A stretch of DNA of 64,000 bases from Shewanella aestuarii (GCF_014647215.1 NZ_BMOT01000004.1:186001-250000), one strand, 5' to 3'. Positions 27,326-36,711 are shown, numbered from the stretch's first letter. The notes: generated by a model from the letters alone, not told the origin. Translations and numbers: made by a program.

Positions 27326-28891
27326 TTATGCAGCTTGCTCGGCTGTCGCTTCTGAGTGACGAATCAGGTAATCAAAAGCACCTAACGAAGCCGTAGCACC
27401 ACTCCCCATGGCGATAATAATTTGCTTATAAGGTGTGTTGGTAACATCACCTGCCGCAAACACCCCCGGAATAGACGTTTGGCCGCGCGCATCAACGATG
27501 ATCTCTCCGCGAGGCGTTAAATCGACGACGCCTTTCAACCATTCGGTATTAGGGATCAGACCAATTTGCACAAATATGCCAGCCAGAACAACATCATGAC
27601 TTTCACCGGTTTTACGATCTGTATAGGTTAAGCCATTCACTCGAGTACCGTCACCATTAACCTGTGTGGTTTGCGCTTGGGTAATAATCGTAATGTTACC
27701 CATTGATTTTGCTTTACGCTGCAATACTTCATCTGCACGTAATTTACTATCAAACTCAAGTACAGTCACGTGTTCTACAATATTGGCAAGATCAATTGCG
27801 GCTTCAATACCTGAGTTTCCGCCGCCGATAACAGCAACGCGTTTACCTTTGAATAATGGGCCATCACAGTGTGGACAATATGCCACCCCTTTACCGCGAT
27901 ATTCTTTTTCGCCTGGCACGTTCATTTCACGCCATCTAGCGCCTGTGGCCAATAGCACGGTTTTGCTTTGTAAGCTGGCGCCATTTTCAAGCTCAACATC
28001 AAATAAACCGTTTGCCGCTAATTTAATCGCCTTTTGGTTTTCCATCACGTCAACATCATAATCTTTAACGTGGTTTTCAAGATTTGCGACTAATTTAGGA
28101 CCTTCAGTTTTTGCAACAGAAATAAAGTTCTCAATGCCGACGGTTTCAGCAACTTGGCCACCAAACTTGTCGGCCACAATACCGGTAGCTAAACCTTTAC
28201 GCGCGGCGTAAATAGCGGCTGATGCGCCCGCGGGCCCACCGCCCACCACTAATACATCAAATGTAGATTTTTGATTTAATTGTTCGGCCTTACGGCCTGC
28301 TGCGTTTTTATCCAGTTTATTTAAAATCTCGGCAACACTGATTGCACCGACTGAAAATGCTTCGCCATTTAAGTACACCGATGGCACAGATAAAATGTTG
28401 CGCTGTTCAACTTCAGATTGGAATAATGCGCCATCAATCATCACGTTGGTGATATTCGGGTTGATTGCCGCCATCATATTTAAGGCTTGAATGACTTCAG
28501 GGCAAGTTTGGCAACTGAGTGAAACATAGGTTTCAAAATGAAACTCACCCGGTAAATTACGAATTTGTTCAATGACATCAGCCTCTAACTTAATAGGGTG
28601 CCCACCACTATGCAATAACGCCAATACTAAAGAGGTAAATTCATGACCCATTGGCAAACCAGCAAAGGTAATGCTGGTATTTTGCTGAGGATTTATCACA
28701 GTCATGCTTGGCGTGCGCTGACCTTGTACAGCAATACTACTTACCAGTGCTGAGCTGTCGACAATATCTTGCGCTAGGCTGGTCAACTCTGCAGATTTTT
28801 TTGAGTCATCTGCAGATACCACAAGTTCAACTGGGTGTTTAAGATTCTGCAGATAAGTTTTCAGTTGATTTTTTACGTTGGCATCTAACAT
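27326..28891 (-). CDS. ahpF: Alkyl hydroperoxide reductase subunit F
   Basis: NADH-dependent flavoprotein disulfide reductase that recharges AhpC; 521 residues, the E. coli length. The N-terminal double thioredoxin-like domain carries C-Q-T-C (about 128). The FAD site is [12 protein letters not shown] (about 216). The redox Cys pair is Y-C-P-H-C-D-G-P (about 344) and the NAD site [17 protein letters not shown] precedes the ATG. It lies 148 bp downstream of ahpC; the gap holds a strong hairpin that may set the lower level of AhpF relative to AhpC (inference). Confidence 0.96.
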   Translation of the reverse strand: MLDANVKNQLKTYLQNLKHPVELVVSADDSKKSAELTSLAQDIVDSSALVSSIAVQGQRTPSMTVINPQQNTSITFAGLPMGHEFTSLVLALLHSGGHPIKLEADVIEQIRNLPGEFHFETYVSLSCQTCPEVIQALNMMAAINPNITNVMIDGALFQSEVEQRNILSVPSVYLNGEAFSVGAISVAEILNKLDKNAAGRKAEQLNQKSTFDVLVVGGGPAGASAAIYAARKGLATGIVADKFGGQVAETVGIENFISVAKTEGPKLVANLENHVKDYDVDVMENQKAIKLAANGLFDVELENGASLQSKTVLLATGARWREMNVPGEKEYRGKGVAYCPHCDGPLFKGKRVAVIGGGNSGIEAAIDLANIVEHVTVLEFDSKLRADEVLQRKAKSMGNITIITQAQTTQVNGDGTRVNGLTYTDRKTGESHDVVLAGIFVQIGLIPNTEWLKGVVDLTPRGEIIVDARGQTSIPGVFAAGDVTNTPYKQIIIAMGSGATASLGAFDYLIRHSEATAEQAA

Positions 28892-28977
28892 AACAACTCC
28901 TAAGGATGAAACAAAATGAGGGAATTAACTAAATTTTTAACACCAAGGTTTGTAAGACCAAAATACTGGTGGAGATT

Positions 28978-29006
28978 GCCAGTTAATGCAGGGGGCATTA
29001 ACTGGC
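28978..29006. promoter_or_regulatory. Intercistronic hairpin between ahpC and ahpF
   Basis: A perfect 12-bp stem, GCCAGTTAATGC / GCATTAACTGGC, with a 5-nt loop. No U-tract follows on the minus strand, so it is more likely an RNA-stabilising or partial attenuation element than a full terminator. Confidence 0.6.
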
Positions 29007-29039
29007 GATATAACGCTTTCTAACAAGATGAGGTCTGAA

Positions 29040-29609
29040 TTAAATCTTACCTACTAGGTCGATAGAAGGTGCTAATGTTTCTTCTCCTGGTTGCCATTTT
29101 GCTGGGCAAACTTCGCCATCATGGCTAGCAACATACTGTGCAGCTTGAATTTTACGCACTAATTCAGATGCGCTACGACCTATACCTAGGTCGTGAATTT
29201 CTGCCACTTTCACTTCACCTTCTGGGTTAATCACAAACGTACCACGAAGTGCTAAACCGTCCTCTTCGATCATCACACCGAAGTTACGTGTGATAGTCCC
29301 TGTTGGGTCACCGATCATTGGATAAGTGATTTTGTTAATAGTGTCTGAACTTGCATGCCAAGCTTTGTGAGTGAAGTGTGTGTCAGTTGATACTGAGTAA
29401 ACTTCTACGCCCATTCCTTGAAGCTTTTCATAATGGTCAGCCATGTCGCCTAATTCTGTTGGACATACAAAGGTGAAGTCTGCTGGGTAGAAAAATACCA
29501 CTGACCATTTACCTAATAGGTCTTGCTCAGTTACGTCAACAAATGCGCCGTTGTGAAATGCAGTTGCTTTGAATGGCTTGATAGTGCTGTTGATAATTGA
29601 TTGTGACAT
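29040..29609 (-). CDS. ahpC: Alkyl hydroperoxide reductase subunit C (2-Cys peroxiredoxin)
   Basis: Cytoplasmic peroxidase that reduces H2O2 and organic peroxides; 189 residues. The peroxidatic Cys lies in F-T-F-V-C-P-T-E and the resolving Cys in G-E-V-C-P-A-K-W near the C-terminus. The start at 29609 is set by GGAGT 6 nt upstream; an ATG four codons earlier contains that site. It is the first gene of the ahpC-ahpF unit. About 130-150 bp upstream lies a small palindrome, GATAAAAACTATTATC (29742-29757). It has the A/T-rich look of an OxyR region but does not match the full spaced consensus, so control by OxyR is only assumed from other bacteria. Confidence 0.96.
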   Translation of the reverse strand: MSQSIINSTIKPFKATAFHNGAFVDVTEQDLLGKWSVVFFYPADFTFVCPTELGDMADHYEKLQGMGVEVYSVSTDTHFTHKAWHASSDTINKITYPMIGDPTGTITRNFGVMIEEDGLALRGTFVINPEGEVKVAEIHDLGIGRSASELVRKIQAAQYVASHDGEVCPAKWQPGEETLAPSIDLVGKI

Positions 29610-29848
29610 GATTAACTCCATTGTAATTAACTAACTAAGTGATGTTTTAATGCGGCGTTAAATGAGTTTTTGTGTTCACTTAAACATTATGCCGTCATTC
29701 GATGGAGTTAGAATACGCTGGCGCGTTAATTATGTATAACGGATAAAAACTATTATCTTAATCGGTTTTTTGATTTAAATGGGACGGGTTATCGATTTAT
29801 TCATGCAACTAAGTAATCGCCTGATTTGTAATAGATAGGTTCACCTCG

Positions 29849-30595
29849 CTATGACTTCCAAGGTTCAAAACGGGTTAACACCCTAGAAACATTAACCTCT
29901 ATAGCCTGACTTAAGGCTTGTTGATTGGCTTTATTGCTCATAGCCGATAAGCCCTGGCTTTGATTGGTGGCAAATACCACCCAATTCCCTCCGCCGGTTA
30001 AACAAGCTTCGACATAAGTAAAATGTTGTTGAAGATGACTCAATAATGCCGAGTTATTACGATGCTCTTTCCAGCAATTCAGTACTAATATCCCTTCAGA
30101 TTTAAGTGCTTGATGGCAATACTGGGTAAATTCGGCAGACAATAATTGAGGGTCAACCCCCTTTTCACTGTAGATATCAACAAATAGAATGTCGGTCTTC
30201 TTAAAGTCACCGGCCTTAATAAAGCGATTCGCATCCTGATGAACTAAGGTTAACTTTTTGCCTGTGGGCAATTGAAAGAATCGTTTAGCGGCGTGGATAA
30301 CTTGCTCGCGAATTTCCACCGCAGTAATTTTAATTGCTGCATCATAATGGCGCAGCGCATGTACTAACGCGCCGCCGCCTAACCCTAAAATCATGACACT
30401 TTTAGGTTGTTTTGCCATTAACACTGTCAACATGGCTTGCACATAAGTGTGCTGAGGGACATGCGGCTCTGCTTTGTCCATTTTACTTTGCTCGTCATTA
30501 TCACCAAACGACAAAACTCGAAAGTGGCCATCATCAAGTACAAACAGATCACCAAACTCATCTGCACTGCTATGTAACACCTTATAATCAGACAT
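29849..30595 (-). CDS. Spermidine synthase-like methyltransferase-fold protein
   Basis: A 248-residue cytoplasmic protein with the Rossmann nucleotide site V-M-I-L-G-L-G-G-G-A-L-V (about 71), V-E-I-R-E-Q-V at about 97 and D-I-L-F-V-D-I-Y-S at about 135. The overall pattern is that of spermine/spermidine synthases. Polyamine synthases normally have a conserved Asp/Tyr set around the substrate pocket, and I cannot confirm that set here. A different aminopropyl- or methyltransferase role is possible. It is upstream of ahpC on the same strand with a 240-bp gap, so probably independent. GGAA lies 5-6 nt before the ATG. Confidence 0.75.
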   Translation of the reverse strand: MSDYKVLHSSADEFGDLFVLDDGHFRVLSFGDNDEQSKMDKAEPHVPQHTYVQAMLTVLMAKQPKSVMILGLGGGALVHALRHYDAAIKITAVEIREQVIHAAKRFFQLPTGKKLTLVHQDANRFIKAGDFKKTDILFVDIYSEKGVDPQLLSAEFTQYCHQALKSEGILVLNCWKEHRNNSALLSHLQQHFTYVEACLTGGGNWVVFATNQSQGLSAMSNKANQQALSQAIEVNVSRVLTRFEPWKS

Positions 30596-30961
30596 ATTAT
30601 TCCATATTGTTCATAGATTCTTAACCGACCTGTAGATTACTGCCCAGACGTTTCAAGCAAAATCGTTGTCATCGGATCAGGCAAGTTGCGAACGGCGGCT
30701 TACGAATCTAAGTTAAATTCACTTAGCCATAAATAACATCCTGTCGGCGTATTAAGACAAAGTCTGTTGATGTGATGACTGCGAGCCTCTTTAAAGCGAA
30801 TCACTACGCCAGCTAGGCGCTAGTTGTTACTTTTGTCTACCAACGCCATTAAAAGCAACGCAAAATCAACAAGCTCTAAATTCAGCAAGCCAAGGTACTG
30901 CAAAGATTGTATTATACCGAACATATAGAAGTATTGAGACAGTATTACTTTAGGGAAGGTT
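30596..30961. other. 366-bp divergent intergenic region, no gene seen
   Basis: It separates the spermidine-synthase-like gene (minus) from the MscS-like gene (plus). I see no ORF with a ribosome site, no repeat shared with other parts of the window and no strong hairpin. The promoters of both genes should lie here, but I cannot point to convincing -35/-10 pairs. Confidence 0.5.
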
Positions 30962-31504
30962 ATGTTGAATCAAATTATGATGGTGTTGTTATATTTAGGT
31001 GTGTTTATTATCGCCCAACGGCAACTAAAGAAGTGGATAAAAACCCAAGCCATCAAAAAGCAGGTTAACGAAGTACGTAGTCGATTAGTTACCCGACTGA
31101 TTTCTTACTTCATGTTTTTTGTCACTCTATCGGTTATCGCGATTTCATTAGGCTTGGGTTATCAGGAAGTATCGCTGTTCGTGTCATCAGCTTTTGCTGT
31201 GCTAGGTGTGGCTTTATTTGCCCAATGGTCGATTTTAAGTAACATTACCGCTGGGGTATTGATCTTTTTTGTCTTCCCTTACCGGATTGGCGATCGCATA
31301 AAAATTGTCGATAAAGATGAAGATATGTCGGGCATCATTGTTGAAATATCGCTGTTTCATATCTTAATTAAACGCGACTCAGGCGATGTCATGACCTACC
31401 CAAATAGCTTAATGCTGCAAAAAGGGGTGATTAAACTTTCACATGACAATCTCGCGAAGAAAAAAACCACCACCAAACGTATTATTCCAAAACGTTTAAA
31501 GTAG
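30962..31504 (+). CDS. Small mechanosensitive channel-like protein (MscS family)
   Basis: A 180-residue membrane protein. It has an N-terminal membrane segment (about 4-18), a basic cytoplasmic link, a second segment (about 47-65) and the pore helix region L-F-V-S-S-A-F-A-V-L-G-V-A-L-F-A-Q-W-S-I-L-S-N-I-T-A-G (about 75-100), typical of MscS. The beta domain follows (P-Y-R-I-G-D-R-I-K-I, about 112), with the G-I-I-V-E-I-S and T-Y-P-N-S motifs. The long C-terminal cage of MscS is missing, so this is a short member. AGGGAAGG precedes the ATG. Its role would be release of solutes on hypo-osmotic shock, or ion leakage in a minimal form (inference). Confidence 0.85.
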   Translation: MLNQIMMVLLYLGVFIIAQRQLKKWIKTQAIKKQVNEVRSRLVTRLISYFMFFVTLSVIAISLGLGYQEVSLFVSSAFAVLGVALFAQWSILSNITAGVLIFFVFPYRIGDRIKIVDKDEDMSGIIVEISLFHILIKRDSGDVMTYPNSLMLQKGVIKLSHDNLAKKKTTTKRIIPKRLK

Positions 31505-31526
31505 ATATCAATTATGCGTACTCAAT

Positions 31527-31553
31527 AAAAAAGGCGCATGAAGCGCCTTTTCT
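31527..31553 (+). terminator. Terminator after the MscS-like gene
   Basis: AAAAGGCGC / GCGCCTTTT hairpin with a 5-nt loop and U-run, 20-25 bp past the stop. Confidence 0.85.
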
Positions 31554-31627
31554 ATTATACATTTTACCAAGTGCGTTTATAACGGCGCGTTTTACATGCT
31601 AGCAAACACCAAATACTATTCGAAAAC

Positions 31628-32365
31628 CTAGTTCAAAGTACGTTGAAAAAAGGCCACGGATTGAATGTACATTTGCAATGCTAACGCCGGATCGTAGCGT
31701 TCGCCTTCATCACGCATAAATGCATGCTGAGCATTAACCTCTAGCCAACTGAAATTGGCATTCACCTGTTCCAACTGATGATAAATCTGTTTGCGACCTT
31801 CTGCAGAAACATGTGGGTCTTGTTTGCCGAATACCATCACTAATTCACCTTTAATATCACCTGCACGAGTCAATGAATCATTTTGCGCTTTGCAAGGTAA
31901 AGTGTTGGAATGGATATCAGTAGCATAAAGACAAAACGCGCCTTTAATATCAGGATTTAATGCAGCGCGAAACGCAAGATGACCACCGATACACACGCCC
32001 ATAGCGCCAACTTTATCGGTACAGTAAGATTGAGAGCGAGCAAAATCAATTAAGGCTTGAGTGTCGCTATCATGCTGCTCTAATGGCTTGGCAAACTTAT
32101 CCTGATTACCTTTATCTTTGCCTGGTTCATCATAAGCCAGTACAGTACCAATGGGATTAAGTTCATGAAACACTTCTGGCACAAGCACAACAAAACCATG
32201 GCCTGCTAATATAGCGGCGGCTCGAGCAATTGGAGCAGTTAATTGAAAAATTTCAGAATAAAAAATGACACTGGCAAATTGCCCCGCTTGATCAGGACGA
32301 AAGACCGTGGTGCGCATAATACCTGTTGGCGTGGCAATATCATGTACTTGAGTTGAAATAATCAT
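31628..32365 (-). CDS. Dienelactone hydrolase family protein
   Basis: A 245-residue cytoplasmic alpha/beta hydrolase. The nucleophile elbow is G-V-C-I-G-G (Cys at about 123), the Cys-type nucleophile of this family. The Asp is in F-G-K-Q-D-P-H-V (about 175) and the His in N-A-Q-H-A-F-M-R-D-E (about 214). Family members open lactones in aromatic degradation, but many chromosomal copies have unknown physiological substrates, and no degradation genes are nearby. It lies 59 bp after ldhA with a terminator between them, so it is likely transcribed on its own. Confidence 0.88.
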   Translation of the reverse strand: MIISTQVHDIATPTGIMRTTVFRPDQAGQFASVIFYSEIFQLTAPIARAAAILAGHGFVVLVPEVFHELNPIGTVLAYDEPGKDKGNQDKFAKPLEQHDSDTQALIDFARSQSYCTDKVGAMGVCIGGHLAFRAALNPDIKGAFCLYATDIHSNTLPCKAQNDSLTRAGDIKGELVMVFGKQDPHVSAEGRKQIYHQLEQVNANFSWLEVNAQHAFMRDEGERYDPALALQMYIQSVAFFQRTLN

Positions 32366-32377
32366 AGTGTCTCTTGC

Positions 32378-32401
32378 AAAAAAATGGAGCCCGTAGGCTC
32401 C
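32378..32401 (-). terminator. ldhA terminator
   Basis: GGAGCC / GGCTCC hairpin with a 4-nt loop, followed on the minus strand by seven T. It is located between ldhA and the hydrolase gene. Confidence 0.8.
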
Positions 32402-32424
32402 AATTTATCAATAATCTGTATAAG

Positions 32425-33414
32425 TTAACACAGCTCATTACCCGATTTTTCACCTAACGCCAGTGCTTGAACATTATTCAAGGTCGTTAAGGCAATTGCG
32501 TTTAAGGCTTCTTCGGTTAAAAATGCCTGATGCCCAGTGAAAATCACATTGTGACAAGCCGACAAGCGACGAAACACATCATCTTGAATGATCTCACTCG
32601 ATTTATCTTCAAAAAATAGCCCTTTCTCATTTTCGTAGACATCTAATCCTAGCGAACCTAATTGGCCTTCTTTGAGTGCTTCCATCGCATCGATAGCATT
32701 GAGCAAGCCACCACGACTGGTGTTAATGACCATCACACCCGATTTCATTTTATTAAAGCTTTGCTGGTTTAATAAGTGATGGTTATCTGCAGTTAAAGGG
32801 CAATGTAAACTGATGATGTCACAAACAGGATAAATTTCATCTAAGCTGACATATTCGACACCAAGTTCTAGCACCAATGGGTTTGGATAAGGATCATAAG
32901 CTAATACTTTACAGCCAAAGCCTTGAAGTATTTTAATGGTCGCTAAACCGATTTTACCTGTACCTATAATACCCACAGTTTTGCCAAACATATTAAAGCC
33001 AACTAAGCCAGCCAAAGCAAAGTTAGCGTCACGGGTGCGTTGGTAAGCTTTATGAATTTTACGATTAAGCGTTAACATCAATGCAACGCTATGTTCGGCA
33101 ACAGATTCAGGTGAATAAGCAGGTACATTGACAACTTGTATGCCTAGCTTTTTCGCGGCCACTAAATCTACGTTATTAAAACCCGCACAACGCATTGCAA
33201 TGACTTTAGTACCACCTTTAGCAAGCTCAACTAACACTTCTTCACATAATGAGTCATTAACAAAGGCACACACCACTTCAAAGCCTTCAGCAAGCTTGAC
33301 GTTTTGCATGCACAAACGGTAATCAAAATATTCAATTTGAGCATTAAAGGCTTCATTGGTGCGGTCGAAATGACGAATGTCATACGGTTTTGCGCTAAAA
33401 AATCCAATTCTCAT
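32425..33414 (-). CDS. ldhA: D-lactate dehydrogenase (fermentative, NAD-linked)
   Basis: 329-residue enzyme of the D-isomer 2-hydroxyacid dehydrogenase family that reduces pyruvate to D-lactate, with the same length as E. coli LdhA. The N-terminus M-R-I-G-F-F-S-A-K-P-Y-D and M-R-C-A-G-F-N-N-V-D are typical. The NAD site is G-I-I-G-T-G-K-I-G (about 150). The catalytic Arg, Glu and His lie in N-T-S-R-G-G-L, the D-V-Y-E-N-E region and F-T-G-H-Q-A-F-L-T. The start at 33414 follows AGGAC by 6 nt; the open frame upstream lacks a site. Confidence 0.95.
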   Translation of the reverse strand: MRIGFFSAKPYDIRHFDRTNEAFNAQIEYFDYRLCMQNVKLAEGFEVVCAFVNDSLCEEVLVELAKGGTKVIAMRCAGFNNVDLVAAKKLGIQVVNVPAYSPESVAEHSVALMLTLNRKIHKAYQRTRDANFALAGLVGFNMFGKTVGIIGTGKIGLATIKILQGFGCKVLAYDPYPNPLVLELGVEYVSLDEIYPVCDIISLHCPLTADNHHLLNQQSFNKMKSGVMVINTSRGGLLNAIDAMEALKEGQLGSLGLDVYENEKGLFFEDKSSEIIQDDVFRRLSACHNVIFTGHQAFLTEEALNAIALTTLNNVQALALGEKSGNELC

Positions 33415-33589
33415 AGCATGTCCTACATTCAAAAGGCTTAACAGCTTAGGGAGCATTTTACCCGACGTTGTCAGTAAAATTAATTCTGCCTCTAGTGTAT
33501 GCGAACCGGTCTTTTTTGTCGTTAAGAGTCGTCATTTTACAAACGTAAATGTGATCCAGTGTGGTTTATTTAACCTTTTATAACGGCGT

Positions 33590-33619
33590 AAAAAAGCGAG
33601 CCCTTTTCTGGGCTCGCTT
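33590..33619 (-). terminator. fccA terminator
   Basis: AAGCGAGCCC / GGGCTCGCTT hairpin with a 6-nt loop and T-run on the minus strand. A smaller TTTTAGCC/GGCTAAAA hairpin at about 33631-33650 sits between it and the fccA stop. Confidence 0.85.
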
Positions 33620-33660
33620 GCAAGTTACGTTTTTAGCCAAGTGGCTAAAATTCCCTTTAA

Positions 33661-35442
33661 TTAATTTTCTTTGGCATATTTCGCGGCTTGTTCTCCCGCA
33701 ATTCTTCCGAAGGTAACAATATCTGAAATCGCGTTACCCCCTAAACGGTTAGCACCGTGAACACCGCCGGTAATTTCACCCGCAGCAAACATACCGGGAA
33801 TATTTTTACCATTTTTACCTTTCACTTCCGCTTTAGTATCAATTGCCACACCGCCCATGGTGTGATGCACCGCGGGGGCGACTTCGATCGCGTAATACGG
33901 AGCAGTTGTTAACTCTCTTGGTAAGTCTGGACGTTCGAACTGCGCATCTTTAGCGTTTTTAACAAAACCATTATAAGACGCTAATGTTTTTGTTAATTCA
34001 GGCGCTGGCATGCTTAACTTATTAGCCAGTTCTTCTAAGGTTTTACCTTCATTGACAATGTTTAAATGAATGTAGCCTTCTATTTTACTTAAGCTCTTAC
34101 GAACTGAGTCATCAAATAGCAAATAAGCACTCTCGCCTTTTTGTGCCAAAATGGCGGCAGAAGCTTTGTCACGAGTGGTGATTTCATTGACGAAACGCTT
34201 ACCTTCACGGTTGACTAATATCGCGCCGTTACCACGTACCGCTTCCGTTACCATTACCCCGCCAACTGGAGAGTAAGTTGGATGCGCTTGAACATATTCA
34301 AGATCTTTGGTTGCAGCCCCTGCAAGTTCAGCCACATCTAAACCGTCGCCGGTAGCGCCTGGATGGTTAGTCGCTTTAAAGCCTTTTAAGCTTGGATCGT
34401 ACTTGGCAACTCGCTCGTTATTCTTAGCAAAACCACCAGTGGCAATAACAACTGCATCGGTATTAATGAGGTAATACCCTGTATAGGTTCCTTTAACCAA
34501 TACACCTGTAACTTTGCCAGTTGTATCTTCAATGATACGAACCACTCGGCTGTTTAATCGGATATCGGTGTCTTTACTGACTGCGGCGTCCCACAGCACT
34601 TGCGCTACATGCGCACCAACCCCCGCTCCGCCTGTAGGACGGTGACTTCTGTTAACACTTGCGCCGCCCATACGGCCAACGTCAGTTAAATCTGCCCCTA
34701 ATGCGGTTAACCAATCTACAGAATCAGATGAGTTATTAGCGAGCACTTTGACTAATTCAGGATCATTAATGTTACGACCCCCTTTCATGGTGTCATCGAT
34801 CATGATTTGCTTGTTATCTGCAATCTTTAATTTAGCCTGTGCTTTAGTTTCTGCGGCATTCATCCCGCCTGCAGCTAATTTAGTATTGCCTCCTGGTACC
34901 GGCTCTTTTTCTAATAGGATGACCTTAGCGCCATTATTACGCGCAGCAACCGCTGCTGCTAGACCTGCGCCACCCGACCCAATAACAACCACATCAGTGG
35001 TTTCTTTTGCGCCCTTGGCAATGGCTTTATCTTGAGCCTCTTTGTCTGCATTAACAGGCACAAACTCACGCTCCCATTTTCCGGAAAATGGCATGTTATA
35101 GTCAAAGCTATGGCAAGAATCACAATAAGTGACTGACTTCTCATGCCCTGAGTGACAGCTAGTACAACTGATATCACCAATGAGATGCGATTGGTGTGGC
35201 GACACTATCCCTTCTCTTTCGGTTTCAGCCACTTCCTTCAATGTGCCATGACAGCTAGTACACTGCGCGTTTTCGTAAGTTAAGTTATCGTCAGTTGGCC
35301 CTTTTTTATTGACATGACAAGTATCACAACTGCCCATTTCACCGTGAAAATCGGCTAAATTTTCGGGAGCGGCAAAAGCCGTGGTGCTAAGAGCGCCTGA
35401 TATCAGCAGTGCCAGCAAAGATTTTGTTGAGTTTGTTAACAT
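33661..35442 (-). CDS. fccA: Periplasmic flavocytochrome c3 fumarate reductase
   Basis: 593-residue precursor of the soluble tetraheme FAD-containing fumarate reductase of Shewanella. A Sec signal peptide (residues 1-24, A-F-A-A) is followed by four CXXCH hemes (Cys39, 61, 93 and 107), then the flavoprotein domain ([12 protein letters not shown]) and a long stretch nearly as in the S. frigidimarina enzyme ([28 protein letters not shown]). It takes electrons from the quinol pool via CymA and reduces fumarate to succinate. The start is fixed by GGGGAAA before ATG 35442. The upstream region holds a CRP-like site and a long palindrome. cymA is not in the window. Confidence 0.96.
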   Translation of the reverse strand: MLTNSTKSLLALLISGALSTTAFAAPENLADFHGEMGSCDTCHVNKKGPTDDNLTYENAQCTSCHGTLKEVAETEREGIVSPHQSHLIGDISCTSCHSGHEKSVTYCDSCHSFDYNMPFSGKWEREFVPVNADKEAQDKAIAKGAKETTDVVVIGSGGAGLAAAVAARNNGAKVILLEKEPVPGGNTKLAAGGMNAAETKAQAKLKIADNKQIMIDDTMKGGRNINDPELVKVLANNSSDSVDWLTALGADLTDVGRMGGASVNRSHRPTGGAGVGAHVAQVLWDAAVSKDTDIRLNSRVVRIIEDTTGKVTGVLVKGTYTGYYLINTDAVVIATGGFAKNNERVAKYDPSLKGFKATNHPGATGDGLDVAELAGAATKDLEYVQAHPTYSPVGGVMVTEAVRGNGAILVNREGKRFVNEITTRDKASAAILAQKGESAYLLFDDSVRKSLSKIEGYIHLNIVNEGKTLEELANKLSMPAPELTKTLASYNGFVKNAKDAQFERPDLPRELTTAPYYAIEVAPAVHHTMGGVAIDTKAEVKGKNGKNIPGMFAAGEITGGVHGANRLGGNAISDIVTFGRIAGEQAAKYAKEN

Positions 35443-35506
35443 ATGTTTTCCCCTACCTAACGGTATTAATCTTAGGAATAACATAACACCCCCTAAAGAG
35501 GTAGGC

Positions 35507-35522
35507 TGATAACAAAATCACA
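35507..35522 (-). promoter_or_regulatory. CRP-like site upstream of fccA
   Basis: On the minus strand the sequence reads TGTGATTTTGTTATCA, which matches TGTGA-N6-TCACA in the first half and only partly in the second. It lies about 72 bp before the fccA start codon. CRP is known to control anaerobic respiration genes including fumarate reductase in S. oneidensis; binding here is inferred. Confidence 0.45.
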
Positions 35523-35560
35523 CAATTATAACCCTACAAAATTAAAGGTTATAATTGTGT
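35520..35560. promoter_or_regulatory. 14-bp perfect inverted repeat upstream of fccA
   Basis: ACACAATTATAACC / GGTTATAATTGTGT with a 13-nt spacer, in the divergent region between fccA and the membrane-protein pair. It partly overlaps the CRP-like site. It may be a double operator (half-sites about 27 bp apart centre to centre) or a hairpin; no U-tract follows. Confidence 0.5.
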
Positions 35561-35681
35561 TCCAACGCACTGATTAGTCTTTATGCATATTGATACACCT
35601 CTAAAAATGATACTTGCTTAGTGTTTATTTTCACTGCTGTTGCTAACATAAGACCATGGTTTACATAAGCAGTTATGGCAA

Positions 35682-36107
35682 ATGGGTAAAAATACAACTG
35701 GGCAGCCGCCGCTATCTGAAGCAAGATTTTGGTTTGAGCGTTTAACCAAGACAGGGCTGAGGGCATTACATATCATTGGCGTTGTCGGTGCCGGGGGAGG
35801 AATTTTATTACATGTCGATAAACATGCCTGGCTGACCTATTGGATCATTACCATGACAACGGGCACATTACTGATGGTATGGGAAATTATTCGAGATTGG
35901 CGTTGGCTTATTCAATTAAAAGGCGTACTCACTTTAGCCAAAGTGGGGTTATTATTTTTATTGGTGCCATTGTCGAATTGGCAAGTTGAGATAATCACCG
36001 CGCTCGTTTTACTGTCGGTTATGGTTTCCCATGGTCCTGCCGGATTGCGTCATTATTCAGTGGTGCATAGAAAGGTTATCCATGGTAAAAAAGAAATTAA
36101 AGGTTAG
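35682..36107 (+). CDS. Unrecognised multi-pass membrane protein, divergent from fccA
   Basis: A 141-residue protein with about four hydrophobic segments (roughly 28-46, 52-68, 82-97 and 100-118). It has several His at membrane edges (A-L-H-I-I-G, L-L-H-V-D-K-H, V-S-H-G-P, R-H-Y-S-V-V-H) and a basic C-terminus. His at such positions could bind heme or a metal, but I recognise no b-type cytochrome signature. The ribosome site is weak. It is followed after 23 bp by a second small membrane protein on the same strand, likely one operon. Position next to fccA suggests a link with respiration only by context. Confidence 0.65.
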   Translation: MGKNTTGQPPLSEARFWFERLTKTGLRALHIIGVVGAGGGILLHVDKHAWLTYWIITMTTGTLLMVWEIIRDWRWLIQLKGVLTLAKVGLLFLLVPLSNWQVEIITALVLLSVMVSHGPAGLRHYSVVHRKVIHGKKEIKG

Positions 36108-36130
36108 TCTTTTACACTCAAGGACACAGG

Positions 36131-36421
36131 ATGTTTCCCTATCCAGAGCAATACCGTACCGCTACGCCACCGATAACCACAGCTTTTATGGTATTTTGGG
36201 CGATATTCAGCCACAGCATTTTTGCTGATGCCAGTCCATTTGCGCTTTACCCATTAATGGTATTATTTCCGTTTGTAATTGTATCTCATGGTTATTTAAT
36301 TTGGTTAGCACAGGGTATGAGTCGACTCGATCAGTGCTTTTACGCACTGGTACATATTCCATTAGCATTTGTGGTCTGGACCTTCACCATAATGCACGTC
36401 AATGGTAATGCTTTTTCTTAA
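36131..36421 (+). CDS. Unrecognised small membrane protein, partner of the preceding gene
   Basis: A 96-residue protein with three hydrophobic segments (about 16-32, 38-58 and 72-90). His lies in each or near its edge (F-S-H-S, V-S-H-G-Y-L, V-H-I-P-L, M-H-V-N-G-N). V-S-H-G also occurs in the upstream partner, so the two may be related or act together. AAGGACACAGG precedes the ATG. I do not recognise the family. The second MITE copy begins 14 bp after its stop, with no terminator between. Confidence 0.65.
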   Translation: MFPYPEQYRTATPPITTAFMVFWAIFSHSIFADASPFALYPLMVLFPFVIVSHGYLIWLAQGMSRLDQCFYALVHIPLAFVVWTFTIMHVNGNAFS

Positions 36422-36434
36422 CTCGCCCCATACA

Positions 36435-36711
36435 TACCCAAACAACTTGAAGATACGTGTTTCAGAGCTTCACCGTGTTTTCAATACTAGGCGCGTTAAT
36501 GCGGTAATGTAGGCACCTTATAAATTAGCGCAACAACGCTCTTGATTTAAAAATCAGGGGAACACGGTGAAACTCCCTGAGGGCAAGTTTTACACGCGTT
36601 TATGCTGCGTTATTGATTTTGAAAAGGGAATAACCATTACCCGCAATCAATGCCTTGCCTAAACGCGTGTAAATTCTTGCTGAAATCGAGCATCTTCAGG
36701 TTGTTTGGGTA
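36435..36711 (+). mobile_element. MITE-like element, copy 2 (277 bp)
   Basis: The same element as at 7581-7857, in the opposite orientation and the same length. By eye I count about four differences. Termini are TACCCAAACAACTTGAAGAT at the left and its imperfect complement at the right. The right flank begins TATA; the left flank is CA rather than TA, so a clean TA duplication is not preserved here. It fills almost the whole gap between the small membrane-protein gene and rluA and may therefore carry the upstream region of rluA. Confidence 0.88.
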
